This document shows positions 49,021 to 54,840 of a DNA stretch of 54,840 nt, piece by piece. The notes under the pieces are model-generated. The model saw only the letters and a program-made list of their open reading frames with translations. It was not told the origin of the DNA and did no database searches. Source of the DNA: Ventricola sp036297385. GTDB taxonomy: Bacteria; Bacillota; Clostridia; Christensenellales; Aristaeellaceae. Positions within the stretch are counted from its first letter, which is position 1. Each line of letters opens with the position of its first letter. The stretch is taken from positions 1-54,840 of the forward strand of contig JAXJLD010000166.1 of NCBI GenBank assembly GCA_036297385.1, in the 5' to 3' direction. The position numbers were made by a program, and so were the translations under genes.

Positions 49021-49614
49021 CTAGCGCTTTCCAAAGCTCGTGACCGAGAACCAGTCCCCCTTGCCGACGGTCTTGCGCACACGGTAATAAATCCCCTCTG
49101 CGCAAGTCTCCCTCGTTATGACGACATCGGAGGGCTTGACGTTCTTCCATCCGTACATCCCGCGAACCCACTTGTCGAGGAACGCCTTGGTGGGGTGGAA
49201 CGAACGGGGAGAGAAATTGCGGTAGAAGTCGCGCCTCCTCCTCTCGCGCCTCTTGGCCTTCGCTCCATCCGCCTCACGGACATCATCGACGTACCAATCA
49301 CCATCGACCTTGAAGAACACGCGCTCGCTGATGACGTTCCCCGGCTCGACCCAATCGAAGGACCCCTTCGGGGCGCGGCACTCGAACAGGATGCGCGAGT
49401 CCAGCCCCCGCAAGTTTGCAAATCGAGCGTCACCGCTCACCTCCTTCAACTCCGGGCGGCGGATGCCGACCGCGACGCGCTCGCGGCCACGGGAGAGGAA
49501 ATGCACGCCCACGACATCGCTGTAACTCGAATTACACATCTCAAGGACCCAGCCGTCCTCGATGTAGCGATGCACGATGCCCGTGATGATGGCGTTCAGG
49601 TCGTTGCGCTTCAT
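49021..49614 (-). CDS. Basic protein of unknown function
   Basis: A 197-residue protein. A folded first half (IITGIVHRYIEDGWVLEM, VGVHFLSRGRERVAVGI) is followed by a very basic segment (KAKRRERRRRDFYRNFSPR) and a last third with WVRGMYGWKNVKPSDVVI. No family recognised. It is alone between a promoter with tandem octamers and a terminator, hence separately regulated. Nucleic-acid binding is plausible from the charge. Confidence 0.78.
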   Translation of the reverse strand: MKRNDLNAIITGIVHRYIEDGWVLEMCNSSYSDVVGVHFLSRGRERVAVGIRRPELKEVSGDARFANLRGLDSRILFECRAPKGSFDWVEPGNVISERVFFKVDGDWYVDDVREADGAKAKRRERRRRDFYRNFSPRSFHPTKAFLDKWVRGMYGWKNVKPSDVVITRETCAEGIYYRVRKTVGKGDWFSVTSFGKR

Positions 49615-49650
49615 GGTGGGGTTCCTTCCCTCGCGGTTTGCGTTGCCTTA

Positions 49651-49676
49651 ATTATAGCAACCTACAATACTACAAA
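49651..49676 (-). promoter_or_regulatory. Promoter with tandem octamers
   Basis: Minus-strand -10 TATAAT (49651-49656). Just upstream, two direct octamers TTTGTAGT (49669-49676) and ATTGTAGG (49661-49668) are arranged head to tail. The block GTAGGTTG-TATAATTAAG is nearly the same as in the promoter at 50266. Confidence 0.72.
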
Positions 49677-49713
49677 AGTGGTAATACAGTATGCCACATA
49701 GACTCTCCATAAG

Positions 49714-49743
49714 AATAGGGGCACCCTCGCGGATGCCCCTATT
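49714..49743 (-). terminator. Hairpin terminator
   Basis: AATAGGGGCA (49714-49723) pairs with TGCCCCTATT (49734-49743), six bases beyond the stop of the minus-strand gene at 49749. Confidence 0.75.
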
Positions 49744-49748
49744 GCCAC

Positions 49749-50231
49749 CTAGTCGAAGACGAAGCGACCATCTTGGACGTGCATCTTCTCGCCATCGAAC
49801 GTGTAGCGCCAGATGCGCGGGTCCTTCTCCTCGGCCTCGTCCCAGTTCTCCATGAACACGAGGACCGAACCCGCCCCGATGACGGGGGCGCAGGCCTCGA
49901 AGACAGCGCGGCCCATGTCATCCCTGTACGCGGCGATTCCGCAATCCTCGAAGAAGACGAAATCAATGCCCTCCTCGGTCTCGTCCTCCACCGAGAAGCC
50001 GAGCCAGTTGAGGATGCCGCGCGGCCCCTCCTTCTCGGCATCGAACCAGAACTCACCGCTCTGCGACTCCACGTCGTAATCCCCGGCAAGCGCCTCCCTC
50101 ATGCCAGCGTCCAGCGCCAGCTCGACGAACCTGCCGTAATCCTTCCTCTTGATAGAGAGGATGCCCTTCAACAGGACCGTCTTGTCCTCCCACTTAATCT
50201 TCCTCCACCAGTCGCACTTCGGCTCGAACAT
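49749..50231 (-). CDS. Acidic protein of unknown function
   Basis: A 160-residue acidic protein. It contains KGILSIKRKDYGRFVELALD, GEFWFDAEKEGPRGILNWLG and a repeated FVFFEDCG/VLVFMENWD strand pattern. No catalytic motif. The same promoter type (octamer plus GTAGGTTG) governs this gene and the one at 49021, so they may respond to one regulator. The charge would allow a DNA-mimic role, which is speculative. Confidence 0.75.
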   Translation of the reverse strand: MFEPKCDWWRKIKWEDKTVLLKGILSIKRKDYGRFVELALDAGMREALAGDYDVESQSGEFWFDAEKEGPRGILNWLGFSVEDETEEGIDFVFFEDCGIAAYRDDMGRAVFEACAPVIGAGSVLVFMENWDEAEEKDPRIWRYTFDGEKMHVQDGRFVFD

Positions 50232-50265
50232 ATCCGGGTCCTTTCTCTCGGTTGCCTGTGGCTTA

Positions 50266-50307
50266 ATTATATCAACCTACCATGCTATCAATGTAGTAAA
50301 CTACATT
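50266..50307 (-). promoter_or_regulatory. Promoter with perfect 18-bp palindromic operator
   Basis: Minus-strand -10 TATAAT (50266-50271) preceded by GTAGGTTGA. Upstream lies the perfect 8-2-8 palindrome AATGTAGTAAACTACATT (50290-50307), the most complete form of the octamer site. The rest of the gap to 50548 holds a small hairpin (ATAGGGG/CCCCTAT, 50354-50371) and a terminator; I see no gene in it. Confidence 0.8.
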
Positions 50308-50487
50308 CCTACACGCCCTCTCCACAAAGCCGCCCCCGCAGGGAACATGGGTCATAGGGGCTTGCCCCTATCCCTGCCCTCCCCCATCCGTCACCCATGC
50401 GAACCGCATCACCGCGCCTACTGCACCGCCCTTGCCATAGCCGTCACCCTCCCTCCTCTCTCCCTGCCTTCTCATCATCCCGGCATA

Positions 50488-50529
50488 AAAAGACCCTCCC
50501 GTGGCATCGAGCCGCCGAGAGGGTCTTTT
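50488..50529. terminator. Bidirectional terminator
   Basis: AAAAGACCCTC pairs with GAGGGTCTTTT, with T-rich flanks on both strands. On the minus strand it ends the gene at 50549. Confidence 0.88.
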
Positions 50530-50548
50530 CCTAGCCTTTATCGGGTAA

Positions 50549-50800
50549 TCAGTAGAGCATCGCCGTGAAGGGCAGCATCGCGATGTAGCCGATGACCGAC
50601 AGCGCGATTCGGATGCCGAGGCCGATGAGCGCGAACTTGGTGCAATCCGAGCGGTACGGCGCGTCGATGTTGCACAGGGATGCCAAGATGGCGCATCCCG
50701 CGCCACCGAGCAGACCGGCGAACAGGTAGCCCGCCTTCTGGGCACCGGTCAGTTCCGTCTTCCGCGTCACGAGCACTTGGTCGTTCTGGTTCTCCATCAT
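50549..50800 (-). CDS. Small membrane protein
   Basis: An 83-residue protein with two hydrophobic segments (AGYLFAGLLGGAGCAILASL and ALIGLGIRIALSVIGYIAML). ATG 50800 or 50797 after GGAG was chosen over a longer reading without a site. Function unknown. Confidence 0.72.
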   Translation of the reverse strand: MMENQNDQVLVTRKTELTGAQKAGYLFAGLLGGAGCAILASLCNIDAPYRSDCTKFALIGLGIRIALSVIGYIAMLPFTAMLY

Positions 50801-50901
50801 GTGACTCCAATCAGACAAGGGGACCGAGGGCATCAAACATCCCCCGGTCCCCACATGCAACCACCGTCAAGAAAGGAGACGGCCCGACCATCGTAGCACA
50901 T

Positions 50902-51180
50902 TCAGCCGCGATACACGGCCTTGTTCTCCCCGTACCATCGGCGGGCATCCTCGACGGTGCCCTCGCCGAAGTGGCCCACGACCTCGACACCCTCGTACAG
51001 GCAGTCGGCGAAGAACGGGTGGCACTCATCGCAGAAGCCGCGAAGCCCGCGCTCGACCCACGACGGGTTGCAGGCGTTCACCCACAGGCCCTCCTCGCCC
51101 TCGATTGACACGAGGTAGTCGCGACCGCCCCCCTCGTACTCGATGATGTCCCCGGCACTGTACATGTCCCTCAAACCCAT
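50902..51180 (-). CDS. Small protein of unknown function
   Basis: A 92-residue protein: a small beta-barrel-like start (MYSAGDIIEYEGGGRDYLVS), CNPSWVERGLRGFCDECHPF in the middle (possible metal site, three Cys and one His) and an acidic end. GGGAGAGGAG before ATG 51180. It is expressed from a promoter with the octamer in its spacer. Confidence 0.75.
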   Translation of the reverse strand: MGLRDMYSAGDIIEYEGGGRDYLVSIEGEEGLWVNACNPSWVERGLRGFCDECHPFFADCLYEGVEVVGHFGEGTVEDARRWYGENKAVYRG

Positions 51181-51249
51181 GGATTGAACTCCTCTCCCGA
51201 CGGGCACCTGCCTGTAAACGGCAGATACCGTATATAAAACAACATTGCT

Positions 51250-51278
51250 AGTATACCACTATACTACAATGATAACAA
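51250..51278 (-). promoter_or_regulatory. Promoter with octamer in the spacer
   Basis: Minus-strand -35 TTGTTA (51273-51278), 17-base spacer, -10 TATACT (51250-51255). The octamer ATTGTAGT (51263-51270) lies in the spacer, as in the promoter at 33853, so a bound protein would block RNA polymerase. Confidence 0.82.
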
Positions 51279-51291
51279 GGCAACCACCTCT

Positions 51292-51367
51292 GTCGGTTTT
51301 CCACGCTTTCAATGGCCGAAGGGTTCCCAACCCGACCCGCAGGCTGTTGGAAGGGTGGGAAACCGAC
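51292..51367. repeat. 76-bp imperfect palindrome, copy 2
   Basis: Almost the same sequence as 14566-14639. The outer arms GTCGGTTTTCCAC and GTGGGAAACCGAC pair with one G-T wobble. The outermost pairs differ from copy 1 but remain complementary. It again lies just upstream of a plus-strand gene (ATG 51419), with TATAAT (51375-51380) after it. Confidence 0.85.
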
Positions 51368-51418
51368 TCTGGCATATAATGGAGGCTCATGTCGGCGAAT
51401 AGACGGAAAGGACTGAAC

Positions 51419-51826
51419 ATGCCAACGGTATCTGAAATCGACGGGAAGCTCGATGAGTTGAAACGGCAGGCCGCAGCGCTCAAGGAGCAGCGGAAGGTAG
51501 CCGCCGCCAAGGAGCGCGAGCAGGCGAGGAAGTGGAAAGCCGCGACCCTCGCGGCTATCGGCGAAACCGTGCTCAAGACCCTCGGCGCGGATTGGACCGC
51601 CATCGACCTCGAAGGGCTGCAAGGCTGGCTCGCCGACAACGCCGAGGACATCCGGCTCATGGCGGTCACCGACACGCGCACGCCCATGGAGGCGAAGGAG
51701 GTGCTTGACGCATTCAAGCGCTCCTCGAAGCCGAAGCGCACAGGGAAACCCGATGCGGTCGAGGATGTGACCGAGATACCGGAAACCATCGACATGGCCG
51801 AGGATGAGAAGCAGGCGGACTGGTAG
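51419..51826 (+). CDS. Coiled-coil protein of unknown function
   Basis: A 135-residue protein. Residues 5-45 form a basic coiled coil (KLDELKRQAAALKEQRKVAA), then a hydrophobic helical part (ATLAAIGETVLKTLGADW) and an acidic C terminus. The layout is loosely like small mobilisation accessory proteins (TraD/MobC-like), but no signature is present. ATG 51419 follows AAAGGA; the longer reading has no site. It has no shared C-terminal tag. Confidence 0.72.
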   Translation: MPTVSEIDGKLDELKRQAAALKEQRKVAAAKEREQARKWKAATLAAIGETVLKTLGADWTAIDLEGLQGWLADNAEDIRLMAVTDTRTPMEAKEVLDAFKRSSKPKRTGKPDAVEDVTEIPETIDMAEDEKQADW

Positions 51827-51842
51827 GCCGCAAAAGGGAAAA

Positions 51843-51878
51843 ACCCGCAGCGGATGGCAGATGCCTCCCCCTGCGGGT
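51843..51878 (-). terminator. Minus-strand-oriented terminator with no minus-strand gene
   Basis: ACCCGCAG (51843-51850) pairs with CTGCGGGT (51871-51878). The T run (TTTTTCCCTTTT) is on the minus strand, so it stops leftward transcripts, yet no minus-strand gene lies to its right. It may end an RNA from 51880-52260 or simply insulate. Confidence 0.6.
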
Positions 51879-51922
51879 CTCCCGTCTCTGCTGCAACTCA
51901 TCAAGCAGAAAGGACTGACTCG

Positions 51923-52015
51923 ATGATACGACACCTCGGCGCTTTCGGCACCCACATTTCACATTCCCGACCGATTTGGCACTCGGCGACCCCTCGCGCG
52001 TGTCCCTATAAATAA
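51923..52015 (+). CDS. Possible 30-residue leader peptide
   Basis: ATG 51923 with AGAAAGGA at ideal spacing, as in certain genes of this window, opens 30 codons rich in His, Arg and Ser (MIRHLGAFGTHISHSRPIW). It precedes a stretch with a 14-bp hairpin and the winged-helix gene at 52276. It might be a leader controlling that gene. Coding status is uncertain. Confidence 0.3.
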   Translation: MIRHLGAFGTHISHSRPIWHSATPRACPYK

Positions 52016-52220
52016 TTAAATGGGTGTGTGAAGGATACGTGGAGAGCGATATGTCATATTGCAAGTATTGTGGGAGACTATCTTACTACAAACATGGTGA
52101 ATATATGGAGCCGCCATACAGCGTGCATCCCATCGCCGAATGGTGTATCCTCGGTATCGAGGTTTATAGCGGAACCGGACAACTTAGCTTTCTCAGCCCT
52201 CGTGGCGGGAAATATATAGA

Positions 52221-52256
52221 AATACCCCGTGGTGCCCGCTATCACCACGGGGTATT
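52221..52256. promoter_or_regulatory. Perfect 14-bp hairpin before the winged-helix gene
   Basis: AATACCCCGTGGTG (52221-52234) and its exact complement (52243-52256) enclose an 8-base loop. It sits 11 bases upstream of the GGAGG site for ATG 52276. The stem can act as an attenuator on the plus strand; the minus-strand side has ATTTCTATATATTT. The preceding 52016-52220 is AT-rich with no convincing gene, although a weak frame from ATG 52051 runs into the next gene. Confidence 0.7.
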
Positions 52257-52275
52257 GTCGTTTGGAGGCACTTAC

Positions 52276-52593
52276 ATGGATGTCAGCTTCGATGCGGACG
52301 TGGTGACGGAGCACGGCATCCGCGCCGCAGTCGTGCTCAATCATATCGCGCACCTGATGCGGTTCCCCGACGGGTCGCAGGCCGGTCATTTCAAGACGTG
52401 CGGTCGCGCTTACGTGCATGTGTCGCCCGAGTACCTTTGGAAGACGTTCCCCTTCATGAGCCTCCGTCAGGCGTCTGCGGCCTTGAGGGAGCTTCGCGAA
52501 GGCGGTCTCATCGCAGAGCGCGAATATGACGGTCTCGACCCCGATTACCACAACTGGTACACGTTGACGGAGACGGGAAGCGCCGTCGCCTGA
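52276..52593 (+). CDS. Winged-helix protein, probably replication or regulation
   Basis: A 105-residue protein. Its core (GIRAAVVLNHIAHLM, HVSPEYLWKTFPFMSLRQAS, ALRELREGGLIAE, WYTLTETG) is a winged helix like those at the front of mobile-element replication initiators. Start 52276 (GGAGG site) is chosen because the longer reading would translate through a perfect hairpin. It lies directly upstream of the initiator-like gene. Confidence 0.72.
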   Translation: MDVSFDADVVTEHGIRAAVVLNHIAHLMRFPDGSQAGHFKTCGRAYVHVSPEYLWKTFPFMSLRQASAALRELREGGLIAEREYDGLDPDYHNWYTLTETGSAVA

Positions 52594-52632
52594 CGGCTCC
52601 CATCAAGGCACCCGCAAGGAAGGAAAACATCT

Positions 52633-53427
52633 ATGGCGGTTCTTCGTAAAGCACACAAGAGCAATTTCACGGTCATCGACAACCAAGTTTTCAAGAGCAA
52701 CCTGTCGCTCAAAGCGCGGGGACTCCTGAGCACCATGCTCTCGCTTCCTGATAACTGGAATTTCAGCACGACAGGCTTAACCTCCATCCTTCCATCTGAT
52801 GGGGAGAGCATCATCCGCTCCGCCATCAAGGAATTGGAGACAAATGGCTATCTCACGCGAGAGCGCATACGTGATGACAAGGGAAAAATCGTCGATTGGC
52901 TTTGGACTTTCTCGGATTACCCACAGGATGGAAACCCACATGTGGAAAATCAACATGTGGGTAAACCACAACTGGATAGCCCACATGTTGGAAACCAACC
53001 ACAATTAAATACTAAAGAAGCAAATACGAATGGAGAAAGTAAAAAGGGAGCAAGTACCGATGGATATGCGACCGCCCCGGCGAAGGCTGCTCCCGAGGAG
53101 ACGGGCACCTATGGGCGGTATCGCAACGTCAAACTGACGGACACCGACCTCTCGAAACTCAAGGCCGAGTTCCCCGATGATTGGCAGGAGCGCATCGACC
53201 GCCTGAGCACGTACATGGACAGCTCCGGCAAGAGCTACAAGAACCACCTCGCCACCATCCGTAACTGGGCAAGGAGGGACGCGGAGCGAGGAATGACACC
53301 CAAGGCCCAGGTGCAGGCCCAATCAATGGCACCTGCCCGACCGGAGATGAGCATCGACGACATCATGGAGAAGCACGGGGTCGATTACATGACCGCCATG
53401 GAGATGCACTTCGACGGCACGTATTGA
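52633..53427 (+). CDS. Replication initiator-like protein with N-terminal helix-turn-helix
   Basis: A 264-residue protein. Residues 1-90 are a winged HTH of the kind in phage/ICE replisome organisers (NFTVIDNQVFKSNLSLKARG, SIIRSAIKELETNGYLTRER). A His/Asn/Gln-rich linker follows (residues 95-135, with a repeated PHVxNQ unit). The end of the protein (GRYRNVKLTDTDLSKLKAEF, SYKNHLATIRNWARRD) is typical of proteins that precede a DnaC-like loader. It probably recruits the helicase to the element's replication origin. GGAAGGAA start site. Confidence 0.83.
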   Translation: MAVLRKAHKSNFTVIDNQVFKSNLSLKARGLLSTMLSLPDNWNFSTTGLTSILPSDGESIIRSAIKELETNGYLTRERIRDDKGKIVDWLWTFSDYPQDGNPHVENQHVGKPQLDSPHVGNQPQLNTKEANTNGESKKGASTDGYATAPAKAAPEETGTYGRYRNVKLTDTDLSKLKAEFPDDWQERIDRLSTYMDSSGKSYKNHLATIRNWARRDAERGMTPKAQVQAQSMAPARPEMSIDDIMEKHGVDYMTAMEMHFDGTY

Positions 53428-53557
53428 TGTGGCTGCAAGGCTACGAGATTGGATTTGCGGGGATTTGCCGACCATGTGCGAGTAAGTACGCAAGGCACCC
53501 GTTAAAAGCCCGAGAAACGGTTCTCATCGGCTGTGGGAAGAAAGGAAGAGGCAGGAC

Positions 53558-54409
53558 ATGGAGAAATTGAACGAGACGCTGAACCGGGTCGATGTGACCC
53601 AAACCGCACCGAAGGAGAGCGGAAACGGAGACCATCGCAATGAGGAAGGCCTTCTCATCTGCGGAAAGTGCGGGACACCGAAAGAGATGAGGCTGACCTG
53701 CGAGGCGCTTGGGCGCTCAAGCATCGTGCCCATCCCATGTGAATGCGCGAAGGCCGAGGAGCGCGAGCGCGAAGAGCGCAAGAAGGCCGAGGAGCGCCGA
53801 GTGAAGGCGGAGCAGATGCGCAAGGAGTGCTTTCCGGCGAGCGGCTTCTACCGCGACTGCACCTTCGAGGCAGATGACGGCAAGACCCCCAACACGTCGT
53901 CGCTGTGCGAGCGCTATGCGGCTACCTTCGACCCGAAGGACCCCTACGGCCTTCTCCTGCTTGGCGATGTCGGCACCGGCAAATCGTACATGTCCTCGGC
54001 GATAGCCAACCGCGTCATCGACCTCGGCTTCTCCGCGTTTCAGACGGATGTCCGCTACATCGTGAACCTTATGGAGGAGTCGTTCGACAAACGCCAGAGC
54101 AAACTCGACCGCGTGCTCTCCTACGACCTGCTTCTCATCGAGGACTTGGGTGCGCAGCGAAACACGAGCTACATGATGGAGCAGGTCTACACCATTATCG
54201 ACGGGCGCTACAAATCGGGCAAGCCCATGGTCATCACCACGAACCTCGACCCGAGGCGAATCAACGACGCGTCCGGCGATGAGGCTTGGAAACGCGTCTT
54301 CGACCGCATCTTGGAGCGCTGCTATCCAATCGAGTTCAACGGCTCGAACCGTCGCGCCGCAAAGAAGATGGAGATGCGCGAGGCCATGCGCAAGCGCCTC
54401 GGCCTGTGA
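53558..54409 (+). CDS. dnaC: DnaC/IstB-like helicase loader ATPase
   Basis: A 283-residue AAA+ protein. The N-terminal zinc motif (ICGKCGTPKEM ... PCECAKAEE) is followed by a charged helix. The ATPase core has Walker A LLLGDVGTGKSYMSSAI, Walker B LLLIEDLGAQ and sensor/arginine segments (VITTNLDPRRI, RVFDRILERC). Such proteins load the replicative helicase. Together with the preceding gene it gives the element its own initiation module. Length and motifs are normal. Confidence 0.93.
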   Translation: MEKLNETLNRVDVTQTAPKESGNGDHRNEEGLLICGKCGTPKEMRLTCEALGRSSIVPIPCECAKAEEREREERKKAEERRVKAEQMRKECFPASGFYRDCTFEADDGKTPNTSSLCERYAATFDPKDPYGLLLLGDVGTGKSYMSSAIANRVIDLGFSAFQTDVRYIVNLMEESFDKRQSKLDRVLSYDLLLIEDLGAQRNTSYMMEQVYTIIDGRYKSGKPMVITTNLDPRRINDASGDEAWKRVFDRILERCYPIEFNGSNRRAAKKMEMREAMRKRLGL

Positions 54410-54507
54410 TATACTCGTAACCGCCTTGTATGGATGGCCGGGTCGCACCCCGAACCGCAGCTCCCGTCATCCCTTCCACTCCTCCCAGATTCCTTCCTCT
54501 GGGGCGA

Positions 54508-54550
54508 AGAGACCCCCGGTGCCTTCTCCACACCGGGGGTCTCTTTCTGT
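54508..54550 (+). terminator. Rho-independent terminator after the replication genes
   Basis: AGAGACCCCCGGTG (54508-54521) pairs with CACCGGGGGTCTCT (54531-54544), followed by TTCTGTTTCC. Confidence 0.93.
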
Positions 54551-54840
54551 TTCCGTCATATTGATAGTCTGATTGCATGCGACAATGCCATGAATGTGGT
54601 CTTATGGGGGTCTCTCGCATCCCAAGGCCTTCCCTCAAAAGTAGTAATCCGGTAGTAAAACCGACCCCTTGACCCGCCGCGATGCCCGTAAACTGGGCGT
54701 TCCCGGCGATTATGCGTTGATTTGTTATAATTCAACGCCATATGCTTTGCAGTCGTATACATCCAAGCTTTGATATTGATATCTTTCAATTCATCGATAT
54801 ACATATATAATTGCAGAAATGTACTCTGTGTAATATCTTC
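54551..54840. other. AT-rich end of window, no gene recognised
   Basis: About 290 bases that become markedly AT-rich towards the edge. They hold a GCGTTGA ... TTCAACGC inverted repeat (about 54714-54738) that encloses TATAAT (54726-54731). I see no reliable gene. It may be the promoter of a gene beyond the edge or the start of a different DNA segment. Confidence 0.45.

Noticed and set aside
54556..54804. 82-codon minus-strand frame at the window end
   Set aside because: No ribosome site, AT-rich, and it overlaps the terminator region of the replication genes; it could be a gene start seen only in part, but this is not supportable.
1..54840. tRNA, rRNA, integrase, transposase or insertion sequence
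   Set aside because: Looked for in both strands; nothing recognisable in the window.

Overview
The window is about 55 kb of a large conjugative element (an ICE or conjugative plasmid) from a high-GC Gram-positive host, most likely an actinobacterium of the Coriobacteriia type. The evidence for the host is GC-rich third codon positions, AAAGGA/GGAGG ribosome binding sites, an actinobacterial-type integration host factor (mIHF), a class B sortase and a SpaA/VaFE-repeat wall protein. No integrase, attachment site, tRNA, rRNA or CRISPR array was seen, so I cannot tell whether the element is integrated.

Layout, left to right. (1) 1-9166 (+): type IV secretion core. It holds the coupling protein VirD4 (cut by the window edge), two small paralogous Maff2/pilin-like membrane proteins, a PrgI/VirB3-like protein, the VirB4 ATPase, a membrane-anchored lysozyme/amidase, an anchored exported protein and a VirB6/TrbL-like channel protein, closed by a terminator. 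(2) 9281-23298 (+): a long run of mostly unrecognised acidic soluble proteins, with topoisomerase III and a few others inside it. (3) 23346-32615 (+): a 2576-residue wall-anchored adhesin, a Cys/His-rich anchored protein and a class B sortase, probably the mating-contact surface module. (4) 32793-35030 (+): an ArdC-like antirestriction metallopeptidase, then a separate promoter driving a VapD-like gene and two small genes. (5) 35031-35465: an ORF-poor, hairpin-rich stretch bounded by two terminators. (6) 35466-44698 (-): exported/membrane proteins, a Lar-like restriction-alleviation protein, and the mobilisation operon (MobC-like, zinc ribbon, SF2 helicase fused to NUMOD1-like repeats, MobP-like relaxase). 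(7) 44699-45348: a 650-base noncoding region packed with perfect hairpins, the best oriT candidate. (8) 45349-51180 (-): maintenance and possible leading-region genes (mIHF, ParA with a ribbon-helix-helix partner, SSB, small membrane proteins, unknowns). (9) 51419-54409 (+): a coiled-coil protein, winged-helix/replication-initiator-like proteins and a DnaC-like loader.

The most striking feature is that thirteen otherwise dissimilar proteins (eleven in 9281-22639, plus the ArdC-like and VapD-like proteins) carry the same short motif close to the C terminus, roughly [VT]-[ST]-L-K-x-E-[AV]-x3-[RK]-x-A-S-x2-[LM]. It is followed by 10-35 variable residues, and most of the proteins end in Arg. The T4SS core, topoisomerase, relaxase, SSB, ParA and Lar-like protein lack it. 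The tagged set includes an antirestriction metallopeptidase, a VapD-like nuclease, a MuF-C/PBECR-like domain and a DUF3846 protein. These are families known from 'polyvalent protein' arsenals that accompany DNA into recipients. I infer that the motif is a portable C-terminal address, most simply a translocation signal read by the VirD4 coupling protein, and that the element sends a set of single-domain proteins into the recipient. This is a hypothesis.

Other structure worth following up: a family of hairpins with different stems but an identical 8-base loop in the oriT candidate region; a recurrent octamer (AWTGTAGT, once as a perfect 8-2-8 palindrome) in at least five promoters; a 74-bp palindrome present in two copies 37 kb apart; and an HTH gene interrupted by a single amber codon.
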